Assembly: GCA_044508215.1 (NCBI GenBank)
Contig: JBIQID010000047.1
Coordinates: forward strand, 1 to 20,186
Reading direction: 5' to 3'
From: JAEZFI01 sp044508215
GTDB lineage: Bacteria; Actinomycetota; Acidimicrobiia; Acidimicrobiales; Microtrichaceae
Length of the DNA stretch: 20,186 nucleotides
A program made the translations under genes and the position numbers. The first letter of the stretch is position 1. Each line of letters opens with the position of its first letter. Shown piece after piece: positions 13,086 through 20,186 of the stretch. The notes under the pieces were generated by a model. That model was not told the origin of the DNA and ran no database searches. It saw nothing but the letters and a program-made list of their open reading frames with translations.

Positions 13086-14579
13086 TTGCGGAAGCGCAGG
13101 GGGGATGTCGTTCGGCGTGCTGTCGCCGTCGCGGCCATCGCCGCGCTGTGCGTCACGTTGCTCCCCGCAGGTGCCGGAGCGCAGGCCGACCCGACCACGC
13201 GGCCGGACTTCGTGCGGGGAGCCGCCAGCGCGCAGGCCGACACCCTCGGCCTGAACATCGTCACGAGCGGTGCCACGATCGGTCTCACCCTCGGGCGCTC
13301 CCTCGCCCGCTACCGGGATCGCACCGCCTCGAGCGAGGGTCGGGCGCTCGACCTCGGCGCCCTCACCGTGCTCTACGGCGAGCTCTCCCGCTGCGACGCG
13401 GAGAAGCCCCTCCTCCCGAAGGAGTCCCTGCCACCCATCACGGCCGCGGACTCCTCCGAGCCGAACTCCGAGCGGTCCCGCCGCACGCAGGCCTTCTTCC
13501 CCGGGCTCCGCGGCGTCCCGAACAACGACCCGGCGGGCTGGCAGGACGCCACCGCCACCAAGCAGCCGGCAGCCCGTGCGATCACCGAGAGCGTCTACCA
13601 GGACATCTCCTTCTTCTCGCTCACGAACGCCCGCACCGAGACCACGGCGCAGCTGTCAGGGCAGCTCCGCGAGGCGCGGGCCGTCGTGACCGCGGATGAG
13701 ATGCAGATGCTCAACGGCATGTTCCGCTTCGTGCGGCCGCGCTGGGAGGCGGTCGCACGGTCAGGTTCCACCGAGCAGCTCGACGGCGGCTTCACCTTCG
13801 AGATGGCCTACGTCTTCGGCATCGCCCGCACCCCGGCGCAGATCATGGACGACCTCTGGGCGTTCGGTCAGGGACTCTCCGGCGCACTGTCCGGCCTCGG
13901 CGTCCACATCGACCTCCCGCAGGTCGTGAAGGAGGGCCGCACCGTCAGGGTGACACCGATGGCGTTCCGCATCACGGATCCGCCCGTCGGCGCCGCGGCG
14001 CTGCGCCCGTTCTTCGACAACATCAAGCCGCTCTACGACGTGATGGCGGAGCAGCTCGTGGCCGACGACTGCAAGCAGCAGAGCAACCTGCAGCTGGCCG
14101 ACGTGGTCATCCAGGTGCTCAAGGGCTCGGGCAGCATCGTGATCCCGGTGGGCGGCGTCGAGGCCACCACCGACGACCGCTGGTTCCCGCCGAGCGCCGT
14201 GATCCCGCCCCCGCCGGTCGACCTGCCCGAGGAGGTGCCGATCGAGGTGCCTCCGCCCACCGAGGTGCCGCACGTCCCGCTGGACGACTTCGACACCGGC
14301 TCCTACGACAGCTTCGTCCCCGCTCCGGTGGACACCTCGATGCCCGACTTCGAGGTCCAGGGGGAGACGGCCGAGGTGGAGCCGCCCGAGGAGGACGACT
14401 CCGACGAGGTCGCAGCTGCGCCCGACGTGCTGCCCCCGGCCGCGATCTCGTCCCGCTTCGAGGACGGCTCGAAGGGCGGCACCGCCACGGCCGTCGGGAT
14501 CATCGCGCTGGTTCTGGTGCTCGCCCTTGCCGGAGGTGACCGGTTCGTGATGGGTCGGGCCAACAGGAGGATCGAATGA
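13086..14579 (+). CDS. Secreted, C-terminally membrane-anchored protein of unknown function
   Basis: I do not recognise a family. The predicted 497-residue protein has a clean signal peptide (basic MRKRRGDVVRR, a hydrophobic core, likely cleavage after AQA at residue 34). A mixed, probably folded domain follows (about 40-365), then a Pro/Glu/Asp-rich stalk (about 368-455, with PPPP and EEDDSDE stretches). It ends in a single membrane helix (about 469-484, GIIALVLVLALAGG) and a short basic tail. It would sit outside the membrane on a stalk. The TTG start is chosen because it gives the signal peptide and has GGGGGG five bases upstream; a GTG at 13041 lies too close to the -10 box. The stop overlaps the next start (ATGA), so it is translationally coupled to the ABC receptor gene and probably assists it. 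Confidence 0.78.
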   Translation: MRKRRGDVVRRAVAVAAIAALCVTLLPAGAGAQADPTTRPDFVRGAASAQADTLGLNIVTSGATIGLTLGRSLARYRDRTASSEGRALDLGALTVLYGELSRCDAEKPLLPKESLPPITAADSSEPNSERSRRTQAFFPGLRGVPNNDPAGWQDATATKQPAARAITESVYQDISFFSLTNARTETTAQLSGQLREARAVVTADEMQMLNGMFRFVRPRWEAVARSGSTEQLDGGFTFEMAYVFGIARTPAQIMDDLWAFGQGLSGALSGLGVHIDLPQVVKEGRTVRVTPMAFRITDPPVGAAALRPFFDNIKPLYDVMAEQLVADDCKQQSNLQLADVVIQVLKGSGSIVIPVGGVEATTDDRWFPPSAVIPPPPVDLPEEVPIEVPPPTEVPHVPLDDFDTGSYDSFVPAPVDTSMPDFEVQGETAEVEPPEEDDSDEVAAAPDVLPPAAISSRFEDGSKGGTATAVGIIALVLVLALAGGDRFVMGRANRRIE

Positions 14580-16312
14580 CCGCTCCCCGTCCGTCGCATC
14601 GCCTGCTCCGGGGGTACGGGCCCCTGGCCGCGTTCGTCGCCGTGTTCGTGGCCATCTCGATGTTCGTGCCGACGGTGCGGACCGAGATCCGCACCGAGCC
14701 GGCGGCCGCCGGGACGGGCGGCGCGCTCGACGTCGACGGTGACGGCGTCCCCGACGAGGGAGCTGCCGTCGAAGGCGCCACCGAAGAGGCAGCCACCGAG
14801 GGCGGCGCCGCGGCCGAAGGTGGCGCGACCGGCTCGTCGGGCGGCTCCGGTGGTTCCAGGGGCACCCGCGGCGGTGCGTCGGGCGGCGCAGCGGCCGGTG
14901 GCGGATCCGGTGGGGGCGGCGCCGGCGGATCGGGAGGGCTCCGCCCGTGCCCGAACCGGGCGAAGCAGGATCCGTCGGACCCCTACTCGCCGCCCTGCTT
15001 CACGTTCTCCGGCGACAACGGCGGGGCCACCTCGAAGGGCGTCACCGCCGACTCCATCACGATCTCCGTACGGATCCAGGCGTTCGACAACGGCGTGCTC
15101 GATGCGCTCAGCCGCGTCGCCGGCGCCAACATCCCGAACGAGAGCCGGCAGAAGATCGCCAACACCGTCACGGCGCTGGTGGACTACCTGAACCGGGTGT
15201 ACCAGTTCTACGGCCGCAAGCTCGTGCTGAAGATGTACACGGGCCAGGGCGAGGTGGAGCGCGAGATCCTCGGCGGTGGACAGGAGGGCGCGGAGGGCGA
15301 CGCGCTGAAGGTCGCCGAGGAGCTGAAGGCCTTCGCCGACGCCAGCGCGGTGACGCCCCCGTACGCGGACGCCCTCGCACGACGGAAGGTGATCTCCACG
15401 GGAGCCCCCTACATGTCGCGGGAGTGGCTCTCGCAGCGCCGGCCGTTCGTGTGGAGCCAGCTCACCGACTGCTCGACGGTGGTCGAGTCGGCCGCCTCGT
15501 ACTACGTGTCGAAGCTCGGCGGGAAGCCCGCGGTCTACGCGGGCGGCTCGCTGAAGGACAAGCCCCGCCGGGCCGCGATCATCGCCCCTGACAACTCGTG
15601 GTACCAGCAGTGCGCCAAGGCCGGCCGCCGGATGGTCGAGCAGGGCGGGTTCGGCAACGAGGTGGCGATGGAGCTGCCATACCGCCTCGACATCAACTCG
15701 ATGGCCCCGCAGGCGACCACGATGATCTCGAAGCTGAAGGCGGCGAACATCACCACGATCGTCTGCGGTTGCGACCCGCTGATCCTCACGTTCCTCACCG
15801 GCAAGGCCCGTGAGCAGGGCTACCAGCCCGAGTGGATGGAGACCGGCGTGGCGTTCACCGACCAGGACCTGGTCGGGCAGATCTTCGACCAGCAGGTGTG
15901 GAACAAGGCCTTCGGCGTGTCGTTCGCCGGCCCCACGCAGCCCCTCGAGGCGGGCATGGGCTACCGCGCCTTCAAGGCGATCCGGCCGAACGAGGAGCCC
16001 TCGATCGCCGCCGACGTCATCTACAACCAGCTGCTCATGCTGGCGATCGGCATCCAGATGGCCGGGCCGAACCTGACGCCCGAGACGTTCGAGCAGGGCA
16101 TGTTCCGCTACCCGCAGACGACGGGGCCGTTCGGCACGTGGAAGTTCGGGCCCAACGACTACACCACGAGCCAGGACGCCCGAGAGGTGTACTGGGACAT
16201 GAACGCCATCTCGCCCCAGAACGACAAGCGCGGGGCGTGGATCGACCCGAACCGGGGCGCTCGGTTCCCGATCGGCCGGTTCCCGCGGGGCGAGCCGAAC
16301 GTCCCCCGATGA
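14576..16312 (+). CDS. Membrane-tethered ABC-type solute receptor (Peripla_BP_6-like)
   Basis: This 578-residue extracytoplasmic receptor for the transporter encoded next has a ligand-binding domain (about 155-565) resembling the Leu/Ile/Val-type binding-protein fold, such as VTADSITISVRI, a Rossmann-like VYAGGSLKDKPRRAAII, and TTMISKLKAANITTIVCG. The N-terminus is unusual. A hydrophobic helix (about 14-32) lacks a lipobox or signal-peptidase site, so it should act as an anchor. It is followed by DVDGDGVPDEG (52-62), a calcium-loop-like motif, and then an Ala/Glu- and Gly/Ser-rich low-complexity tether (about 63-121). C125 and C141 may form a disulfide. ATGA overlaps join it to both the upstream gene and the permease gene. 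Substrate unknown; the family takes amino acids, amides, urea and related solutes. Confidence 0.9.
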   Translation: MTAPRPSHRLLRGYGPLAAFVAVFVAISMFVPTVRTEIRTEPAAAGTGGALDVDGDGVPDEGAAVEGATEEAATEGGAAAEGGATGSSGGSGGSRGTRGGASGGAAAGGGSGGGGAGGSGGLRPCPNRAKQDPSDPYSPPCFTFSGDNGGATSKGVTADSITISVRIQAFDNGVLDALSRVAGANIPNESRQKIANTVTALVDYLNRVYQFYGRKLVLKMYTGQGEVEREILGGGQEGAEGDALKVAEELKAFADASAVTPPYADALARRKVISTGAPYMSREWLSQRRPFVWSQLTDCSTVVESAASYYVSKLGGKPAVYAGGSLKDKPRRAAIIAPDNSWYQQCAKAGRRMVEQGGFGNEVAMELPYRLDINSMAPQATTMISKLKAANITTIVCGCDPLILTFLTGKAREQGYQPEWMETGVAFTDQDLVGQIFDQQVWNKAFGVSFAGPTQPLEAGMGYRAFKAIRPNEEPSIAADVIYNQLLMLAIGIQMAGPNLTPETFEQGMFRYPQTTGPFGTWKFGPNDYTTSQDAREVYWDMNAISPQNDKRGAWIDPNRGARFPIGRFPRGEPNVPR

Positions 16313-19300
16313 AGGACGCCGTCGACCGCATCGCCACCGCCTGGCGGACCCTGCCGACCGCGGCCCGGTGGGCGCTCGGTATCGCGCCGCTGGGCCTCGC
16401 CTGGCTGCTGGCCGCCGCGATCCTGCCGTCCGGCGCGCCCGCCGGCGTGGTCGCTGCCGGGACGATCATCGGAGCAGCGAACGCCCTGACCGCGCTCGGC
16501 ATCATCCTCGTCTACCGGGCGAACAAGGTCATCAACTTCGCCTTCGGCGCCATGGGGGCGGCCACCGGCCTCACCTGCGTACGGCTCTTCCTCCTCTGGG
16601 AGTGGCCGTACCCCGTGGTGATCGTGCTCGGCGTCCTGAGCGGCGTCGCGGTGGGCGCCCTCACCGAGGTGCTGGTGATCCGCCGCTTCGCGAAGTCCTC
16701 GCGCCTCGTGCTCACGGTGGCGACGATCGGCCTCACGCAGGTGCTGGGCGGCGTCGAGCTGCTGCTGCCACCGGTGATCTTCGGCGACGACGCACGTGCG
16801 GTGACCCTCGGGGGCTACGAGACACCCCTCAGCAGCACCAGCTTCGAGGTGGGCACGACCGTCATCGACGGCAACCACCTCTTGATCCTCGCGGTGGTCC
16901 CGATCGTGGTCGCCGCGCTGGCCTGGTTCCTGAAGCGCTCGGCAGCCGGCATGGCGATCCGCGCCGCCGCGGAGAACGCCGACCGGGCACGGCTGCTCGG
17001 GATCCCGGTGCGCCGCATCCACCTCCTGGTGTGGGCGGTCGGCGGCGGGCTCGCCACCCTCACGTTCCTCCTGAAGGGACCGTTCGTGGGCACGCCGCCC
17101 ACCGCGGGGACCGGTCCGGCGATCCTGCTGCCGGCGCTGGCCGCGGCGATCATCGCCCGGATGGAGTCGCTGCCCGTGGCGTGCGGAGCGGCGCTGGCCC
17201 TGGGTGCCATCGACCAGGTCACCCGGTGGAACACCAGCGCACCGACCCTCTCCGACGTCGTGCTGCTCGTGGTGATCCTCGCCGCCCTGCTGCTGCAGCG
17301 GACCTCGAAGTCCCGGGCGCAGGACGGCGACGCCACGTGGCAGGACACCGCGATGGCTCGCCCGATGCCGCGCGCCATCAGGCGGCTTCCCGAGATCCGC
17401 GGGGCGCTCACCACCCTCGTGGTGCTGGGCTGCGGCGCTGCGGTGATGGCGCCCGTCTGGGTTGGCCCGGCCGACCTGCAGAAGCTGAGCGTCGCGGCGA
17501 TCTGGGGGATGGTGGCCCTCAGCCTGGTGGTCCTCACCGGTTGGAACGGCCAGATCAGCCTCGGGCAGTTCGCGTTCGTGGGTGTCGGCGCGGTGATCGC
17601 CGGCAACCTGATGTTGCACTGGAACGTCGACCTGTTCGTCTCCATGGCGGCCGCCACGGTGGCCGGCGCGCTGATCGCGCTGGTGCTCGGGGTGCCGGCC
17701 CTCCGCATCCGCGGTCCGTTCCTGGCGGTCGTGACCCTGGCGTTCGCCGTGGTGCTCGACGGCTACGTGCTGAACCCGAACGTCTTCCCCGACATCATCC
17801 CCGGGAGCATCGAGCGGCCCGTGCTGCTGGAGCGGTGGCCGCTCGTCGACGAGCGGACGTTCTACTGGCTGACGCTCGGCATCCTCGCCTGCGTGGTGGT
17901 GGCCGTGCGGGGCGTGCGCCGTGCACGGAGCGGCCGGCTCCTCATCGCCACCCGCGACAACCGCAAGGCCGCCGAGGCGATGAGCGTGCCGAGCCGCTGG
18001 GTCTCGCTCGGCGGGTTCGTGCTCGCCGGGGCGATCGCGGGGCTGGCCGGCGCGCTGCAGGTGCTCTCGCTCAACGGCGTCGGCACGAACGCCTTCCAGC
18101 CGGCCGACTCCGTGGACGTGTTCTCGCTGGCCACGATCGGCGGCCTGTCGTCGGTCCCGGGCGCGCTGCTGGGCACCGCGGGCATCCGCCTCGCCCGAGC
18201 GCAGGCCGACCCCGGCTACAAGCTGCTCTTCAGCGGTGCCGCGCTCCTCGTGGTCCTCTGGTTGCTGCCGGGTGGCCTCGCTCAGGCCGGGGTGTGGGTC
18301 CGCGACCGGATCGTCCGCATCGTCGCCCGTCGGCGCGACATCGCCCTCGCCGGCCTGGAGCGCATCGACGGAGCGGACAGCGTCGACCGCGGCGACGGCG
18401 TCGATGGCGTCGACAGGTCCGACCATCCGGGCGAAGGGGGCCAGGCCCTCCACGTGGTCGCCGAGCCGACCGAGCCCTCGTTCGTGCAGGCCGCCGGCGT
18501 CGACGTGTCGTACGGGCAGCTGCAGGTCCTGTTCGACGTGGACCTCGGCGTGGAGGAGGGGGAGATCGTCGCCCTCCTGGGCACCAACGGAGCGGGCAAG
18601 TCCACGATCCTGAAGGCCATGGTCGGGTTGGTCCCGTGCAAGGGAAGCGTCCAGCTCGCCGGGATGGAGCTGCGTGGGCGCAGCCCCGAGGAGATCGTGC
18701 GGCAGGGAGTCGCCCTGATGCCGGGCGGCAAGAGCGTGTTCCCGACGCTCACCATCGCCGAGCACCTCAAGCTCGCCACCTGGACCTTCCGCAAGGAGAC
18801 CGAGCGCATCGAGGAGGACACCGAGGCGATCCTCGAGCTGTTCCCGTCGCTTCGCCGGCGCCTGCACACCATGGCGGGAGACTGCTCCGGCGGTGAGCAG
18901 CAGCAGCTGGCCCTCGCCCAGACCCTGCTGCTGCGGCCGAGGGTCCTCCTCATCGACGAGCTGTCGCTCGGGCTGTCGCCCACGATCGTCAGCCAGCTGA
19001 TGGACGTGGTGCGGGCGCTGCACGAGCAGGGCGCCACGATCGTCGTGGTCGAGCAGTCCGTGAACGTGGCGCTCAACCTGGCCGAGCGTGCGGTGTTCAT
19101 GGAGAAGGGCCAGGTGCGCTTCGAGGGTCCCACCCGTGAGCTGCTCGACCGGCCCGACATCCTGCGCTCCGTGTTCATCCAGGGCGCCGGTGCACAGGCG
19201 GGCGCCGACGGGGAGGGTGCCGGCGAGGGGATGGGGGACGAGGCCGTCGATGCGATCTCCACGGTCGACATCGCGGCGCTGGAGGCGCTCGAGCCGATCC

Positions 19301-20112
19301 TGCTGCCACCGGACGCACCGGTCCTCGAGTGCCAGGGCGTCACCAAGCGGTTCGGCGGCGTGATCGCGGTCGACCACGTCGACCTGCAGGTGGCTCCCGG
19401 CGAGATCGTCGGCCTCGTCGGCCAGAACGGCGCGGGGAAGACGACGCTCGTGGACTGCATCTCAGGCTTCCACTCGATCGACGGGGGCACGGTCCGGTTC
19501 CGGGGGCGTGACATCACGAACTGGGCGCCGTACGAACGTGCGAGGGCGCGGCTGGGGCGGTCCTTCCAGGAGGCCCGCCTGTTCCCGTCGCTGACCGTCG
19601 AGGAGACGGTGGCGGTGGCGTGCGAACGGCAGGCCGAGTCGAGGTCGCTGGTGGCCGACGCGTTCCGCCAGCCGGCCAGCTACGAGTCCGAGCTGCTGAC
19701 GGCCGCCCGGGTGGACGAGCTGATCGACCTCCTGGGCCTCACCGACCACCGGGAGAAGCTCACCTCTGAGCTGTCCACCGGCACCCGGCGCATCGTCGAG
19801 CTGGCGTGCCTCCTCGCCGAGGAGCCGGTCCTCCTACTGCTCGACGAGCCGTCGGCCGGCGTCGCCCAACGGGAGACCGAGGCGCTCGGCCCGCTGCTGC
19901 GTCGCATCCGGGACGCGACCGGAGTGGCGATGGTCGTGATCGAGCATGACATGCCGCTGCTCAGCGGCCTCTGCGACCGCCTCGTGGCGCTGGAGCTGGG
20001 CGCGGTGATCGCCACCGGCACCCCCGAGGAGGTGCTCGCCGACGAGCTGGTCGTCGCGTCGTACCTCGGGTCGGACGCCGCCGCCATCAACCGCTCGGGC
20101 GCCCTGGCCTGA
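16309..20112 (+). CDS. Single-chain LivH-LivM-LivF-LivG-type ABC transporter core
   Basis: This 1267-residue open frame contains a complete importer core. LivH-like permease: about 1-330 (ALGIILVYRANKVINFAFG; coupling loop AENADRARLLGIPVRRI). Linker: 331-363. LivM-like permease: about 364-675 (TGWNGQISLGQFAFVGVGA; coupling loop ATRDNRKAAEAMSVPSRW). Acidic linker: about 680-724 with VDRGDGVDGVDRSD. LivF-like ATPase: about 725-950, with Walker A GTNGAGKST (758-766), signature CSGGE (859-863), Walker B D883/E884 and Q916 at the H-loop. Linker: about 955-1003. LivG-like ATPase: about 1004-1255, with Walker A GQNGAGKTT (1038-1046), signature LSTGT (1155-1159), Walker B D1179/E1180 and H1213. These are normally four proteins. 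The ATG at 16309 overlaps the receptor's stop (ATGA). No stop, gap or frameshift interrupts the frame. Confidence 0.95.
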   Translation: MKDAVDRIATAWRTLPTAARWALGIAPLGLAWLLAAAILPSGAPAGVVAAGTIIGAANALTALGIILVYRANKVINFAFGAMGAATGLTCVRLFLLWEWPYPVVIVLGVLSGVAVGALTEVLVIRRFAKSSRLVLTVATIGLTQVLGGVELLLPPVIFGDDARAVTLGGYETPLSSTSFEVGTTVIDGNHLLILAVVPIVVAALAWFLKRSAAGMAIRAAAENADRARLLGIPVRRIHLLVWAVGGGLATLTFLLKGPFVGTPPTAGTGPAILLPALAAAIIARMESLPVACGAALALGAIDQVTRWNTSAPTLSDVVLLVVILAALLLQRTSKSRAQDGDATWQDTAMARPMPRAIRRLPEIRGALTTLVVLGCGAAVMAPVWVGPADLQKLSVAAIWGMVALSLVVLTGWNGQISLGQFAFVGVGAVIAGNLMLHWNVDLFVSMAAATVAGALIALVLGVPALRIRGPFLAVVTLAFAVVLDGYVLNPNVFPDIIPGSIERPVLLERWPLVDERTFYWLTLGILACVVVAVRGVRRARSGRLLIATRDNRKAAEAMSVPSRWVSLGGFVLAGAIAGLAGALQVLSLNGVGTNAFQPADSVDVFSLATIGGLSSVPGALLGTAGIRLARAQADPGYKLLFSGAALLVVLWLLPGGLAQAGVWVRDRIVRIVARRRDIALAGLERIDGADSVDRGDGVDGVDRSDHPGEGGQALHVVAEPTEPSFVQAAGVDVSYGQLQVLFDVDLGVEEGEIVALLGTNGAGKSTILKAMVGLVPCKGSVQLAGMELRGRSPEEIVRQGVALMPGGKSVFPTLTIAEHLKLATWTFRKETERIEEDTEAILELFPSLRRRLHTMAGDCSGGEQQQLALAQTLLLRPRVLLIDELSLGLSPTIVSQLMDVVRALHEQGATIVVVEQSVNVALNLAERAVFMEKGQVRFEGPTRELLDRPDILRSVFIQGAGAQAGADGEGAGEGMGDEAVDAISTVDIAALEALEPILLPPDAPVLECQGVTKRFGGVIAVDHVDLQVAPGEIVGLVGQNGAGKTTLVDCISGFHSIDGGTVRFRGRDITNWAPYERARARLGRSFQEARLFPSLTVEETVAVACERQAESRSLVADAFRQPASYESELLTAARVDELIDLLGLTDHREKLTSELSTGTRRIVELACLLAEEPVLLLLDEPSAGVAQRETEALGPLLRRIRDATGVAMVVIEHDMPLLSGLCDRLVALELGAVIATGTPEEVLADELVVASYLGSDAAAINRSGALA

Positions 20113-20120
20113 CCCTTTTG

Positions 20121-20185
20121 GGCCCGGGCCAGCTCCGCTCAGCTTCACTCGCTGCGCTCGCTTCTTCGGCTGCGCTACCCGGGCC
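20121..20185. terminator. Large stem-loop after the ABC-transporter operon
   Basis: The arms ggcccggg (20121-20128) and cccgggcc (20178-20185) are a perfect 8-bp inverted repeat enclosing about 49 bases rich in gctgcgctc-like tracts, with inner cagc/gctg pairing (20130-20133 with 20169-20172). It begins 8 bp after the stop codon and fits a transcription end. The window stops here, so the structure may be longer. Confidence 0.5.
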
Positions 20186-20186
20186 G

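Noticed and set aside
15832..16308. N-terminal extension of the fused transporter into the receptor gene
   Set aside because: The extension is a shadow of the receptor's coding sequence. The ATG at 16309 overlaps the receptor stop in the standard ATGA arrangement and begins a proper permease.
16159..19377. Minus-strand open frame of about 1070 codons opposite the fused transporter
   Set aside because: It is fully antisense to a gene with clear domains and motifs, and the His/Asp/Arg/Gly-rich translation resembles no protein.

Overview
The window looks like part of a high-GC (about 70% by eye) actinobacterial genome, most likely Acidimicrobiia or a relative, in a scaffolded draft or metagenome assembly. 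The evidence is the base composition, frequent GTG starts, a tiny CspA-type cold-shock gene, actinobacterial-type -10 boxes (TANNNT) lying directly against start codons, and three runs of exactly 100 N. Two of those runs are flanked by identical 55-bp ends, so they are probably unmerged contig overlaps and not missing DNA.

Left part (1-4100): a 14-bp tandem repeat; an M23-peptidase lipoprotein gene (minus) with a strong 3' hairpin; a 48-bp tandem array of about ten units; a cold-shock gene (minus) with a terminator and an 11-bp leader hairpin; an unrecognised polytopic membrane protein (plus); and a PF10118-type helical metal-binding protein (minus), whose 3' end overlaps that of the membrane protein.

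Middle part (4094-12876): a cytochrome P450 and a cupin dioxygenase-like gene in one operon, divergent from the PF10118 gene with overlapping -10 boxes; a 17-bp tandem repeat; a Kup potassium transporter (minus); a sphingosine-phosphate-lyase-like PLP enzyme (minus) divergent from a hexapeptide-repeat acetyltransferase; a TetR regulator with a palindromic candidate operator over its start; and a large acyltransferase-3/SGNH membrane protein.

Right part (12979-20186): a three-gene operon joined by two ATGA stop/start overlaps. It encodes a secreted, C-terminally anchored protein of unknown function, a periplasmic-binding-protein-type receptor held by an N-terminal membrane anchor and a long Gly/Ala/Ser-rich tether, and one 1267-residue polypeptide containing LivH-like permease, LivM-like permease, LivF-like ATPase and LivG-like ATPase in that order. 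Together they look like a self-contained ABC uptake system for an amino-acid- or amide-like solute, with all four transporter-core domains on one chain. This is the most unusual system in the window. Its substrate cannot be read from the sequence, and whether the architecture has been described before could not be checked here.
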